Source: JAMHZE01 sp964424715 (lineage in GTDB: Bacteria > Pseudomonadota > Alphaproteobacteria > Rickettsiales > UBA8987). Taken from it: a DNA stretch of 15,581 nt. Made by a program: the position numbers and the translations under genes. How positions within the stretch are numbered: the first letter of the stretch is position 1; every line of letters starts with the position of its first letter. Of the stretch, positions 1-5,899 are shown one piece after another. The stretch lies in the NCBI GenBank assembly GCA_964424715.1, contig CAYRJW010000033.1:1-15581 (forward strand), written 5' to 3'. The notes below the pieces were generated by a model, which searched no databases, was not told where the DNA came from, and saw nothing but the letters and a program-made list of their open reading frames with translations.

Positions 1-379
1 CGGCAACCCCCTTGCCATGACCGCTGGCCTTGCTACCTTGTCAGAGTTAAATTCCAACCCTGCTATATATGATGATCTCGCCAAAAAAAGTGAGTTCCTG
101 GCAAAAGGAATGGCTAGAATATTCACTGGAAAAAATATGCCTCATACCATAAACAACCTTGGTTCGATGATAAGCATTCATTTCTGTGCTGATCCGGTAA
201 CTGATTTTGATACCGCTGCAAAAGGCAATAACGAGACCTTCAAAAAATTCTTCCACCACATGCTGGATAACGGCATATACCTTCCGCCATCAGCCTTTGA
301 AAGCTGGTTCATAAGTTATGCACTTTCAGATGATGATATGAAAGCAACTCTAAAAGCCTGCGAAAGTTTTCAGGGATGA
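1..379 (+). CDS. hemL: Glutamate-1-semialdehyde 2,1-aminomutase, C-terminal part
   Basis: Partial at the left edge; the first complete codon is at 2 and the stop is TGA at 377-379. The enzyme is PLP-dependent and converts glutamate-1-semialdehyde to 5-aminolevulinate, the last step of the C5 route to tetrapyrroles in the cytoplasm. The visible 126 residues open with GNPLAMTAGLATL, the strongly conserved small-domain entry of GSA aminomutases. Later comes FKKFFHHMLDNGIYLPPSAFE, which matches the FKRFFxxMLDxGVYLAPSAFE block of HemL. These blocks separate it from other class III aminotransferases. The PLP-binding lysine lies upstream, outside the window. It converges on the next gene with 26 bp between stops, and I see no clear terminator there. 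The family call is firm. The odd point is pathway choice, since most alphaproteobacteria use ALA synthase. Confidence 0.9.
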   Translation, partial: GNPLAMTAGLATLSELNSNPAIYDDLAKKSEFLAKGMARIFTGKNMPHTINNLGSMISIHFCADPVTDFDTAAKGNNETFKKFFHHMLDNGIYLPPSAFESWFISYALSDDDMKATLKACESFQG

Positions 380-405
380 TCTAATAATATTGCTGGATCT
401 TTATA

Positions 406-717
406 TCAGTCGGCATATTTATTCAAAAAGTTTCTGATCTTTTTTATGCCTGATTTTAGCAGCTTCTTACCTTTATCAATAAATTCATTACCTGATTTAC
501 TGGCGGAGACATCTATCATTTTTACATTGTCATTATCATAGATATTCCCGGAGGCATTCATGTCATTATATATATTTCGCAGTCCTGCCCTGTAAAGCAA
601 CAGGCCCGGTAAAAGCAGCACCAGCGCAAAAGCTGCAAATACAAAGAACGCCGTAACCACGAGCGTCCCCGCCAACAGCATCAGCAACATCCCGCATCTG
701 AGTAAAAAATCATTCAT
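406..717 (-). CDS. Small membrane protein, function unknown
   Basis: 104 residues from the ATG at 717. The frame stays open upstream to 876, but that extension crosses a degenerate tRNA 3' half and is low-complexity (APPPP), so I reject it. Residues 7 to about 43 are very hydrophobic (LLMLLAGTLVVTAFFVFAAFALVLLLPGL is split by one short turn at most) and probably form one long or two closely packed membrane segments. The cytoplasmic-type tail, residues 44-104, is polar and ends in a lysine-rich amphipathic stretch (DKGKKLLKSGIKKIRNFL) that could lie on the membrane surface. The ribosome site is weak (GTGG about 4 nt before the ATG). It converges with hemL. I do not recognise the family. Composition and reading-frame integrity support a real gene, but the start is uncertain. 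Confidence 0.55.
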   Translation of the reverse strand: MNDFLLRCGMLLMLLAGTLVVTAFFVFAAFALVLLLPGLLLYRAGLRNIYNDMNASGNIYDNDNVKMIDVSASKSGNEFIDKGKKLLKSGIKKIRNFLNKYAD

Positions 718-832
718 AATGCCACTATAATCAAAACCCCTATAATTGGTAGATAAGTTTTTTCTACTGGCGTGGTGGCTCTTTATAATACGGCTACTGG
801 TACGGGTGGTTTGTTCGGATAATATCTGTTTG

Positions 833-873
833 GGTGGTGGTGGAGCAAGGGGGGCCGAACTCCCGACCAAGAG
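833..873 (-). pseudogene. tRNA 3'-half remnant (variable loop, T arm, CCA end)
   Basis: Read on the minus strand, this stretch runs CTCTTGGTCGGGAGTTC, then a C-rich segment, then CACCACCACC. It has the variable-loop sequence TTGGTC, a near-complete T stem and loop (GGGAG, TTCGGCC, CCCCT, with one A-C mismatch) and a CCA-like end. No matching 5' acceptor, D arm or anticodon arm is found upstream, so it cannot be a functional tRNA. It closely resembles the 3' end of the intact tRNA at 2996-3070: 17 positions with one mismatch, a divergent centre of 14 to 15 nt, then 10 identical positions including the extra ACC repeats beyond CCA. Both copies have the same orientation. It could be an old attachment-site repeat or a decayed duplicate tRNA. 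Confidence 0.6.
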
Positions 874-1116
874 CAACCATTCCAGTATAACTTACTATCA
901 GAAGGAAGTCCGGCTAATTCTTTGATATCAAACGTTTTTCTTAATAAAAATTGTGCCAATTTACTAATATTATTGTTGAAGTTCCTGCAATGCTATGGCC
1001 AACTAGTCCTGTCTTCAACAATTTAGATTTCGGATGATAATAAATTCAAAACTGCATTTTATGCAGCCCCATATATTTTTTCTATGTGGTTTTTATTATA
1101 TATTAATAACACTATC

Positions 1117-1160
1117 TATAATGGGAATATGGACGTAGGAAGGTTAGTTGATCTACTAAC
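1117..1160 (+). promoter_or_regulatory. Candidate -10 box and operator-like inverted repeat of the kinase gene
   Basis: A perfect TATAAT lies at 1117-1122, 76 nt before the preferred kinase ATG, but no good -35 element stands 16-18 nt before it. Downstream, 1143-1160 is an inverted repeat, GTTAGT and ACTAAC around TGATCT, followed by TTTT. It would fall in the 5' leader, where it could bind a regulator or form a small hairpin. This is a pattern reading only. Confidence 0.3.
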
Positions 1161-1198
1161 TTTTGCCAATAATATCATCGCAAATTAGGTTTAAAATA

Positions 1199-2809
1199 AT
1201 GGTTTCATGCAAAAAAATTCTATTAGATTATGGCATGTTCATAATGATTGGGCTGATTTTTGTGCGTTTTTCGTTCAATCCTCAGGCAGATGTTGTTTAT
1301 ATGTATGCGCTGGCTATAGTGTCGTGTGGATTGCTGCTGGCGATTTTTTATGTGCAACGTGGAACTAATAAGGCGGCTATTGCACGTGCACTTGGCCTGG
1401 AACATGTAGCGCATGATCTGGCTCAGTCCAATGAAACAATAGCTGAGGAATTAGCTCAGGCAAATATTGTGATCGCTGAAAATTTGGCTCAATCCAATGT
1501 GAACATAGCTGAGGAATTAGCCCAGTCGAATGTAACAAAGGCCGAAGAATTGGCACAGTCAAATGTGAATATCGCTGAGGATATAAAATTTAAAAGCGAT
1601 GCAAAACAGAATATTGCGGATAGAGGCCGGGAAACAGCTGAGATCGCTACTCTTGTTGCGGAAAAAGCTAATAAAGCGAAATCTGAATTTCTGGCCAATA
1701 TGAGTCATGAGATCAGAACGCCAATGAATGCTATAATAGGCCTTAGCAATATTCTGCTGACCACTAAATTGGACGACAAACAAAAAAAATGTGTCAGTGT
1801 ATTACAGGCCAGTGCCGATGGATTAATGTTGCTGATTAATGATCTGCTGGATATCGATAAGATAGAATCTGAAACTGTTGAGTTGGAACATGCTCCTTTC
1901 AACATGACCTCTCTGCTTGAACGGGTTATTAGTGTGATGTCTGTACGTGCGCAGGAAAAAGGGATAAAACTTGATGTGCGCTATGAAGCGGGTCTTTATA
2001 AAACATTTGTTGGAGATAGCGGGCGCATCCGCCAGATAATACTTAACTTGGTGGGTAATGCTGTTAAATTTACCGATGAAGGCAGTGTATCTGTTTTCCT
2101 TGCTAATGGCGGCGGCAGAGATGGTAAGAAGGATATAACCATTTCAGTAACCGATACAGGAATTGGAATTCCCGGGGACAAGATCAGACATATATTTGGA
2201 AAGTTTATGCAGGCAGACCCCTCTATCACACGAAGATATGGTGGTACAGGTTTAGGCCTTGCAATATGTAAATCTCTGGCAGAGCAGATGGGGGGATCTA
2301 TAACTGTTACCAGTGAGGTTGGCGTTGGTTCTACTTTTGTTCTACACTTAAGCCTTCCTGTTGAAGCTAGCGAAAACACAAAATTATCCCATCAGGAAAA
2401 CACCATCTATCTTGATAAGAAAGAGAATGCTGGAAAATTACCTATTCTATTAGTGGAGGATTACGATCCTAATATTTTGGTGGCAACCATTATGCTTCAG
2501 AATTTTGGATATCGTTATGAGGTAGCGCATAATGGAAAAGAGGCTTTTGATAAATTTTCTTCTGGCAAATATTCGCTCTTATTAATGGATGTTGAAATNN
2601 NNNNNNNNCGTATCCGGGATCTTGAGCGGAGCAGGGGTTTATCACATTTGCCTATTATAGCAATGACCGCTCACGCCTTAAAAGGTGATCGCGATAAGTG
2701 TATCGCTGTTGGAATGGATGATTACATAAGCAAACCTTTCAATCCACATGAGCTACAGGCGATACTGATAAAATACATTACAAAAAATGTAGATATAGCT
2801 GTCGCATAA
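1199..2809 (+). CDS. Membrane-bound hybrid histidine kinase with hendecad-repeat linker
   Basis: 536 residues as assembled, from the ATG at 1199, which has AGG about 9 nt upstream. A TTG at 1163 would add 12 residues. Two membrane segments (about residues 12-27 and 34-53) enclose only a few extracytoplasmic residues. Residues 74-128 are five tandem 11-residue repeats of the form LAQSNxxIAEE, continuing into a helical stretch that leads to the dimerisation domain. The H box is FLANMSHEIRTPMN with phosphorylated His170. The ATPase domain shows the N box ILNLVGNAVKF (281-291), DTGIGIP (319-325), FMQAD and YGGTGLGL (347-354). A receiver domain spans about 415-528, with acidic E420 and D421, phospho-acceptor D464 in LLMDVE, T490 and K512. 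Ten N (2599-2608) fall just after D464 and hide the usual MPxMDGxEAT segment. No partner gene is adjacent and the stimulus is unknown. Confidence 0.93.
   Translation: MVSCKKILLDYGMFIMIGLIFVRFSFNPQADVVYMYALAIVSCGLLLAIFYVQRGTNKAAIARALGLEHVAHDLAQSNETIAEELAQANIVIAENLAQSNVNIAEELAQSNVTKAEELAQSNVNIAEDIKFKSDAKQNIADRGRETAEIATLVAEKANKAKSEFLANMSHEIRTPMNAIIGLSNILLTTKLDDKQKKCVSVLQASADGLMLLINDLLDIDKIESETVELEHAPFNMTSLLERVISVMSVRAQEKGIKLDVRYEAGLYKTFVGDSGRIRQIILNLVGNAVKFTDEGSVSVFLANGGGRDGKKDITISVTDTGIGIPGDKIRHIFGKFMQADPSITRRYGGTGLGLAICKSLAEQMGGSITVTSEVGVGSTFVLHLSLPVEASENTKLSHQENTIYLDKKENAGKLPILLVEDYDPNILVATIMLQNFGYRYEVAHNGKEAFDKFSSGKYSLLLMDVEXXXXRIRDLERSRGLSHLPIIAMTAHALKGDRDKCIAVGMDDYISKPFNPHELQAILIKYITKNVDIAVA
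1418..1582 (+). repeat. Five tandem 33-bp repeats inside the histidine kinase gene
   Basis: Units begin at 1418, 1451, 1484, 1517 and 1550, each exactly 33 bp and in frame. They encode LAQSNETIAEE, LAQANIVIAEN, LAQSNVNIAEE, LAQSNVTKAEE and LAQSNVNIAED. The DNA copies differ mostly by silent or conservative changes (for example GCTCAGTCCAAT against GCTCAATCCAAT), so the array is not brand new but clearly arose by duplication. Eleven-residue periodicity is typical of hendecad coiled coils. The array lies between the second membrane segment and the H box. Confidence 0.95.
2599..2608. other. Assembly gap (10 N) in the receiver domain
   Basis: Ten ambiguous bases immediately follow GTTGAAAT. In receiver domains of this type about 11 residues (MPxMDGxEATx) normally stand between the MDVE and RIR seen here, whereas the gap as drawn allows four. 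The true missing length is therefore probably near 31 nt, which also keeps the frame. The same number of N is used at 10418-10427, so 10 looks like a placeholder. Confidence 0.85.
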
Positions 2810-2995
2810 CAGGCTATCAGGCTCTCGGCAAGGTCGGGGCAAAAAATAAAATGATGTAATTCAAAAGTAGTCTAGGAAATCGGCGAGTTTCTGGGCCGTG
2901 ATGCTGATAGGAAAATATCAAATATTGCACGAGAGGCGCAAACGGCTACACTAGTGTAGTATAAAATTATCCTTCTATATCAATATGTTAGGTGG

Positions 2996-3070
2996 TGGTG
3001 GCTCGGGAGGGATTTGAACCCCCGACCAAGAGATTATGATCCTCCTGCTCTACCACTGAGCTACCGAGCC
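2996..3070 (-). tRNA. tRNA with CAU anticodon, probably tRNA-Ile2
   Basis: Read on the minus strand, the cloverleaf is complete: acceptor GGCTCGG with CCGAGCC, D arm GCTC-AGTGGTA-GAGC, anticodon arm GGAGG-ATCATAA-TCTCT (two G-U pairs), variable loop TGGTC, T arm GGGGG-TTCAAAT-CCCTC, discriminator A and an encoded CCA. The anticodon is CAU. The paired G1-C72 argues against initiator tRNA. The segments AGTGGT-AGAGCAGG, TCATAATC and CTTGGTCG with GGTTCAA closely resemble the minor E. coli isoleucine tRNA of the ileX type. I therefore favour tRNA-Ile, in which TilS converts C34 to lysidine to read AUA, over elongator tRNA-Met. Two further ACC triplets follow the CCA. Confidence 0.93.
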
Positions 3071-3082
3071 AATGGGTGGTTG

Positions 3083-3111
3083 TTTATGTTGACAATTTTG
3101 GGTTTTGTCAA
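3083..3111 (-). promoter_or_regulatory. tRNA promoter overlapped by an inverted repeat
   Basis: On the minus strand a perfect -35 TTGACA (3111-3106) is followed after exactly 17 nt by CATAAA (3088-3083). Transcription would start about 6 nt before the tRNA. The -35 is also one arm of a 7-bp perfect inverted repeat, TTGACAA and TTGTCAA with a 9-nt spacer, at 3089-3111. Confidence 0.65.
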
Positions 3112-3135
3112 GAGGGGAATGAGGTGGGGGGCGTG

Positions 3136-3633
3136 CTAGCCGATGAACTTTATCTTTATTTTCTTTAATTCTTCCTGCAATTCTTTGCCGAAATCGCTGG
3201 TATGGTCTTTTACCTCGTGGTCGAATATCGTTATTATGGATTCCACATGCCAGTAGATTATCTCTATTTCCTGTTCACTTAAGCTTTTGGCGCGCAGCCG
3301 TTTTTCACAGAACAGGTAAAGTGACATCGCAAGCAGGGTGATAAGCTGATATTCAATGAAACCGGCCTTGGATTTTACAAAAAAGGCGGAATCTATGAGT
3401 TCCTGCATCTCGCTCTGTGATATGGCGCGGGATTTTTTAAGTTTATCGACCTTTTTCTGGAGTTTGCGTATCTCGGCGGATATCTGGCCGAATATCTTGC
3501 GTGAGGATGAATCGATGGCCTTTTCGGCGCGCTGTATCACCTGTTCGTTCAGGATAAAGGTTATATCTATCCCGCCTAGCTTGCGTTTCAGGGAGAAATC
3601 CGGTTCGAATATCTTTACAGTATTTTCGTTCAT
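3136..3633 (-). CDS. Helical Hpt-like protein paired with a response regulator
   Basis: 165 residues. The ATG at 3633 has a strong ribosome site, AAGGAG, 7 nt upstream inside the end of the response regulator gene. Only 3 nt separate the two genes, so they are almost certainly co-transcribed. The predicted character is mostly helical, with a charged coiled-coil-like stretch around residues 35-70 (RAEKAIDSSSRKIF, EIRKLQKKVDKLKK) and a hydrophobic helix around 92-110. The layout recalls a group of alphaproteobacterial Hpt-like proteins with an AHDxKGQGGxFGYPLIT block followed by a helix containing HV. Here the corresponding stretch reads FFVKSKAGFIEYQLIT, then IIYWHV at 126-130. On that alignment, made from memory, the phospho-accepting histidine is replaced by phenylalanine. 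The function may be to bind the neighbouring regulator, but this is inference. Confidence 0.8.
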   Translation of the reverse strand: MNENTVKIFEPDFSLKRKLGGIDITFILNEQVIQRAEKAIDSSSRKIFGQISAEIRKLQKKVDKLKKSRAISQSEMQELIDSAFFVKSKAGFIEYQLITLLAMSLYLFCEKRLRAKSLSEQEIEIIYWHVESIITIFDHEVKDHTSDFGKELQEELKKIKIKFIG

Positions 3634-3636
3634 GAC

Positions 3637-4140
3637 CTAACTCCTTGGCCTTCTTTTTTCTATACCATCAGGCGGCGTGCCTTCTTTCCTGCGCCGTGAT
3701 GGGCCTTTGAACCTATCGGAGATAACGAATTCCCGCGGGTTCTCTATCACCTCGAATATCTTGTTACAGAAGTCCTTTACCGTGAACGGTTTGATAAGAT
3801 ATTCGGTAACGCCTGCATCACGCGCTTCGGTGATATTTTTAAGTTCAGCATTGCCGGTGAGCATTATTATATTCAGGAAAGTATTGCGCGAGAGGGCAAG
3901 GTTGCGTATATGCCGTGTGAATTCCAGGCCGGACATGCCAGGCATCCGCCAGTCACATATAACAAGGTCTATCTCTGAGGCTGAAACTATCTCCAGCGCC
4001 CTGTCGGCATTGGTGGATGTCTGTATCTTATTGAAGCCGAGTCGCTTCAATATATCTTTCATGAGTTCAAGGATATCTCTGTCATCATCGATGATGAGAA
4101 CGCTAAGACTTTGGATTCCTCTGTTTTTCCCCTCTGCCAT
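3637..4140 (-). CDS. CheY-like single-domain response regulator
   Basis: 167 residues, ATG at 4140 and stop TAG at 3637-3639. The receiver domain spans about residues 12-133: VLIIDDD with acidic D18 and D19, phospho-acceptor D63 in LVICDWRMPGMSG, T95 in IIMLTG and K117 in YLIKPF. All catalytic positions are present, so phosphorylation is expected. No DNA-binding or enzymatic output domain follows. A basic tail of about 35 residues carries FKGPSRRRK, a variant of the F-x-GPDRRR element seen at the ends of many alphaproteobacterial receiver proteins. The gene is the first of a two-gene unit with the helical protein at 3136-3633, and regulation probably works through protein contact. The hybrid kinase about 1.3 kb away on the other strand is a possible but unproven phosphate source. 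I see no clear ribosome site. Confidence 0.93.
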   Translation of the reverse strand: MAEGKNRGIQSLSVLIIDDDRDILELMKDILKRLGFNKIQTSTNADRALEIVSASEIDLVICDWRMPGMSGLEFTRHIRNLALSRNTFLNIIMLTGNAELKNITEARDAGVTEYLIKPFTVKDFCNKIFEVIENPREFVISDRFKGPSRRRKEGTPPDGIEKRRPRS

Positions 4141-4229
4141 GAATATATGTTATATAACGAAACATATTATTCAAGTAAAATATAAGGAATATCAACCGCC
4201 TCTTACAAAGTTATTGAAATATAAGAATA

Positions 4230-4802
4230 TTATACCTCAAATTCTGTACGATTTTCAAGCTCTCTGGTGGGCGAGGCCCCATTGGCACCGCCCTGAAGCG
4301 CGCCTATTATATAGGAATATATATCCATAGAACTACTGAACTTTGTATTAAGCACAAAAGCATTCTGCGCCACCGGGGCAGGTTCCTGTAATATCACCAC
4401 TGATTCCAGCGGTAGCCTTGTATCGGCTTCGATTATAGGGCTGTTATCATTAACGAAATCAGGTAAATTATTTATCCTGTTCATCCTGCGCGAATTAAAG
4501 AATACGGTGCCATCCATGCGGTTAACATTGCTGATAAGTTCCTCGGCTTCGGTGTTATCTGCCATATTTCTGGCATTTAATTCCCCGACAAGATTCTGTT
4601 CAAGAAAATCCCCGGTATCGGTGGTTCCCGGCAGAGGCACTATATTATTATCAGTATTGGTCAAGCTATTAAGCAGGTTCTGCTCAAGGAATTCACCTGT
4701 GCCGGACTGCCCCGGAACTGGCGGAAATACCGGCGGGGTGCTTGCGGAATTCACCGGTGCTACTGTGCTTATCGGTGTTACTGGCGGTATTGTCAGAGCC
4801 AT
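4230..4802 (-). CDS. Unrecognised protein with duplicated FLEQNL motif
   Basis: 190 residues. The ATG at 4802 is well supported by AAGGAG with about 7 nt spacing. I do not recognise a family. There is no signal peptide or membrane segment. The N-terminus is rich in Pro, Thr and Val (PPVTPISTVAPV, TPPVFPPVPG). Two similar units follow: PGQSGTGEFLEQNLLNSL at about residues 30-47 and PGTTDTGDFLEQNLVGEL at about 58-75, offset by 28 residues. The rest is polar and Asn-rich with short hydrophobic patches (RLPLESVVILQEPAPV, YSYIIGALQGG). It stands alone between the permease gene (108 bp upstream) and the response regulator unit (89 bp downstream). The repeated short helix-like motif in a flexible Pro-rich context suggests a docking or scaffold role, but nothing in the sequence proves it. 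Confidence 0.75.
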   Translation of the reverse strand: MALTIPPVTPISTVAPVNSASTPPVFPPVPGQSGTGEFLEQNLLNSLTNTDNNIVPLPGTTDTGDFLEQNLVGELNARNMADNTEAEELISNVNRMDGTVFFNSRRMNRINNLPDFVNDNSPIIEADTRLPLESVVILQEPAPVAQNAFVLNTKFSSSMDIYSYIIGALQGGANGASPTRELENRTEFEV

Positions 4803-4909
4803 AAAATTCTCCTTATTCTACTCTCTTATAGTGCCGTATCCCGCATAAAAGCTCAATCCTGCTTATGGCCGAGAATATCAAAATAGTATAAGGATAGAAA
4901 AGGGAGGGT

Positions 4910-5899
4910 TTATCGCATGTTGTTAAGTATCACAGAAATAAGAATTATCTGCGGTAAAGAAATAAGCGGTATCAGCAAAGCCATCTTCCATGATCCCGTG
5001 GTCTGCCTTATGGCCAGTATCTCGGTATAATCCGTTGCGACACCTGCCATCAAAAACGCAAAGGAATTGCCGGCCGCCATCGCCCGGTTCAGAATATCAG
5101 CGGCGATCGGGGTGGATCCTTCCGAGCATACTTCTATAACCGTTGCAAATAACAATGTTAGCCCTAAGCCCTGCAATGTTGGCCCGAACAGCCGTGAAAA
5201 ATGTTCCGCATCGATGAAGGTGCGAATAAGTGCGGTAAGTATTATCCCGAATATCAGCCATTTGATTATCGGTTTTGAATTCTTTATCCCGCTTACCAGA
5301 ATTTCCTTCACACCAGCAACGCTGAACCATTTAGCCTGTGATGGTTCATCCTGAATTATCTCGGTGATGCGATGCGGAAAGAATCTGTCGATCAATATAC
5401 CGGTGATTATCCCAACCACCGCCGAAAGAAAAATAAATAACAGCGTGAATTTCAGCCCTATCATTGAAACCAGTATCAGCGTCAGTGAGATCGAATTCCA
5501 CGGGCTGGAAAGCAGGAATGCCGCCACCTGTCCGAAGCTTGCGCCTTTTCTATATAGCTGCATCGCCACTAATATTATCCCGTGTGAGCACATATCGAAC
5601 AGCAGCCCCACCAGCACTGCGCGGAATATCCCTGATACACTTCCCGGCCTTCCGATCAGCGCAAATATCTTTTTCTGCGGTATCTTTGAAAGTACCCCGA
5701 CAAAGAACACCCCCGCCGCAACGCCCCACCATGCCTTATTGGTTATCTCGAATATCGATCTTGAAAAATCTGAGAGTGACTGAGAAGTAATATTATCCCG
5801 CAACAGGAACCACCCTAAATATGCGATAAGAAAAACAGATCCATATACCAGAAAATAATAGTCCGGTTTTTTATGTTCTATGTCGCAGCAATCGTTCAT
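4910..5899 (-). CDS. DUF318 / ArsP-type permease (PF03773)
   Basis: 329 residues, with about eight membrane segments in two related halves. The family signatures are CSHGIILVAMQLYRKGA with FLLSSPWNS in the first half (from residue 104) and EVCSEGSTPIAADI with LMAGVATDYTEI in the second (from residue 257). These fit the DUF318 permeases, which include the organoarsenical exporter ArsP and YraQ-like proteins; substrates of most members are unknown. The N-terminus adds MNDCCDIEHKK, a Cys-Cys pair with acidic and His residues that might bind a metal ion. Together with the paired CS-x-G sites in each half, thiol- or metal-related transport is plausible but not shown. The start codon overlaps the nadC stop as ATGA, indicating translational coupling. 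No arsR or other resistance gene is nearby. Confidence 0.85.
   Translation of the reverse strand: MNDCCDIEHKKPDYYFLVYGSVFLIAYLGWFLLRDNITSQSLSDFSRSIFEITNKAWWGVAAGVFFVGVLSKIPQKKIFALIGRPGSVSGIFRAVLVGLLFDMCSHGIILVAMQLYRKGASFGQVAAFLLSSPWNSISLTLILVSMIGLKFTLLFIFLSAVVGIITGILIDRFFPHRITEIIQDEPSQAKWFSVAGVKEILVSGIKNSKPIIKWLIFGIILTALIRTFIDAEHFSRLFGPTLQGLGLTLLFATVIEVCSEGSTPIAADILNRAMAAGNSFAFLMAGVATDYTEILAIRQTTGSWKMALLIPLISLPQIILISVILNNMR

Larger units (their letters stand above)
718..1198. other. Gene-poor stretch before the histidine kinase
   Basis: Nearly 480 bp without a credible protein gene. From left to right it holds short GT-rich direct repeats around 764-810 (CTACTGG followed by a G/T-rich tail, twice), a tRNA 3'-half remnant at 833-873, a 12-bp perfect palindrome TTTGATATCAAA at 921-932, AT-rich sequence around 1020-1110, a TATAAT hexamer at 1117-1122, and an inverted repeat at 1143-1160. 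No other structure is evident. The AT-rich character and the tRNA fragment fit a former insertion boundary better than an ordinary promoter region. Confidence 0.6.

Noticed and set aside
718..876. N-terminal extension of the small membrane protein to 156 residues
   Set aside because: The extension reads through the tRNA remnant and a poly-Pro stretch. Translations of tRNA T arms commonly give such spurious open frames. The ATG at 717 gives a compact membrane protein.
833..905. A second complete tRNA gene on the minus strand
   Set aside because: No 5' acceptor strand, D arm or anticodon arm matching the 3' half can be found upstream, and the T stem has a mismatch. Only a remnant is supported.
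1163..1198. TTG start adding 12 residues to the histidine kinase
   Set aside because: The purine-rich AGGAAGG is about 20 nt away, too far for a ribosome site, and the added residues overlap the operator-like repeat. The ATG at 1199 is the simpler start.
1418..1582. CRISPR-like array
   Set aside because: The 33-bp units are directly adjacent without spacers and stay in frame within a kinase gene.
2946..2959. 14-bp perfect palindrome CTACACTAGTGTAG after the kinase gene
   Set aside because: It is isolated, with no T tract to make a terminator and no gene start nearby to make an operator. It may be chance in AT-rich sequence.
5067..5790. Long plus-strand open frames opposite the permease gene
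   Set aside because: They are antisense shadows of a well-supported membrane protein and have no recognisable domains or ribosome sites.
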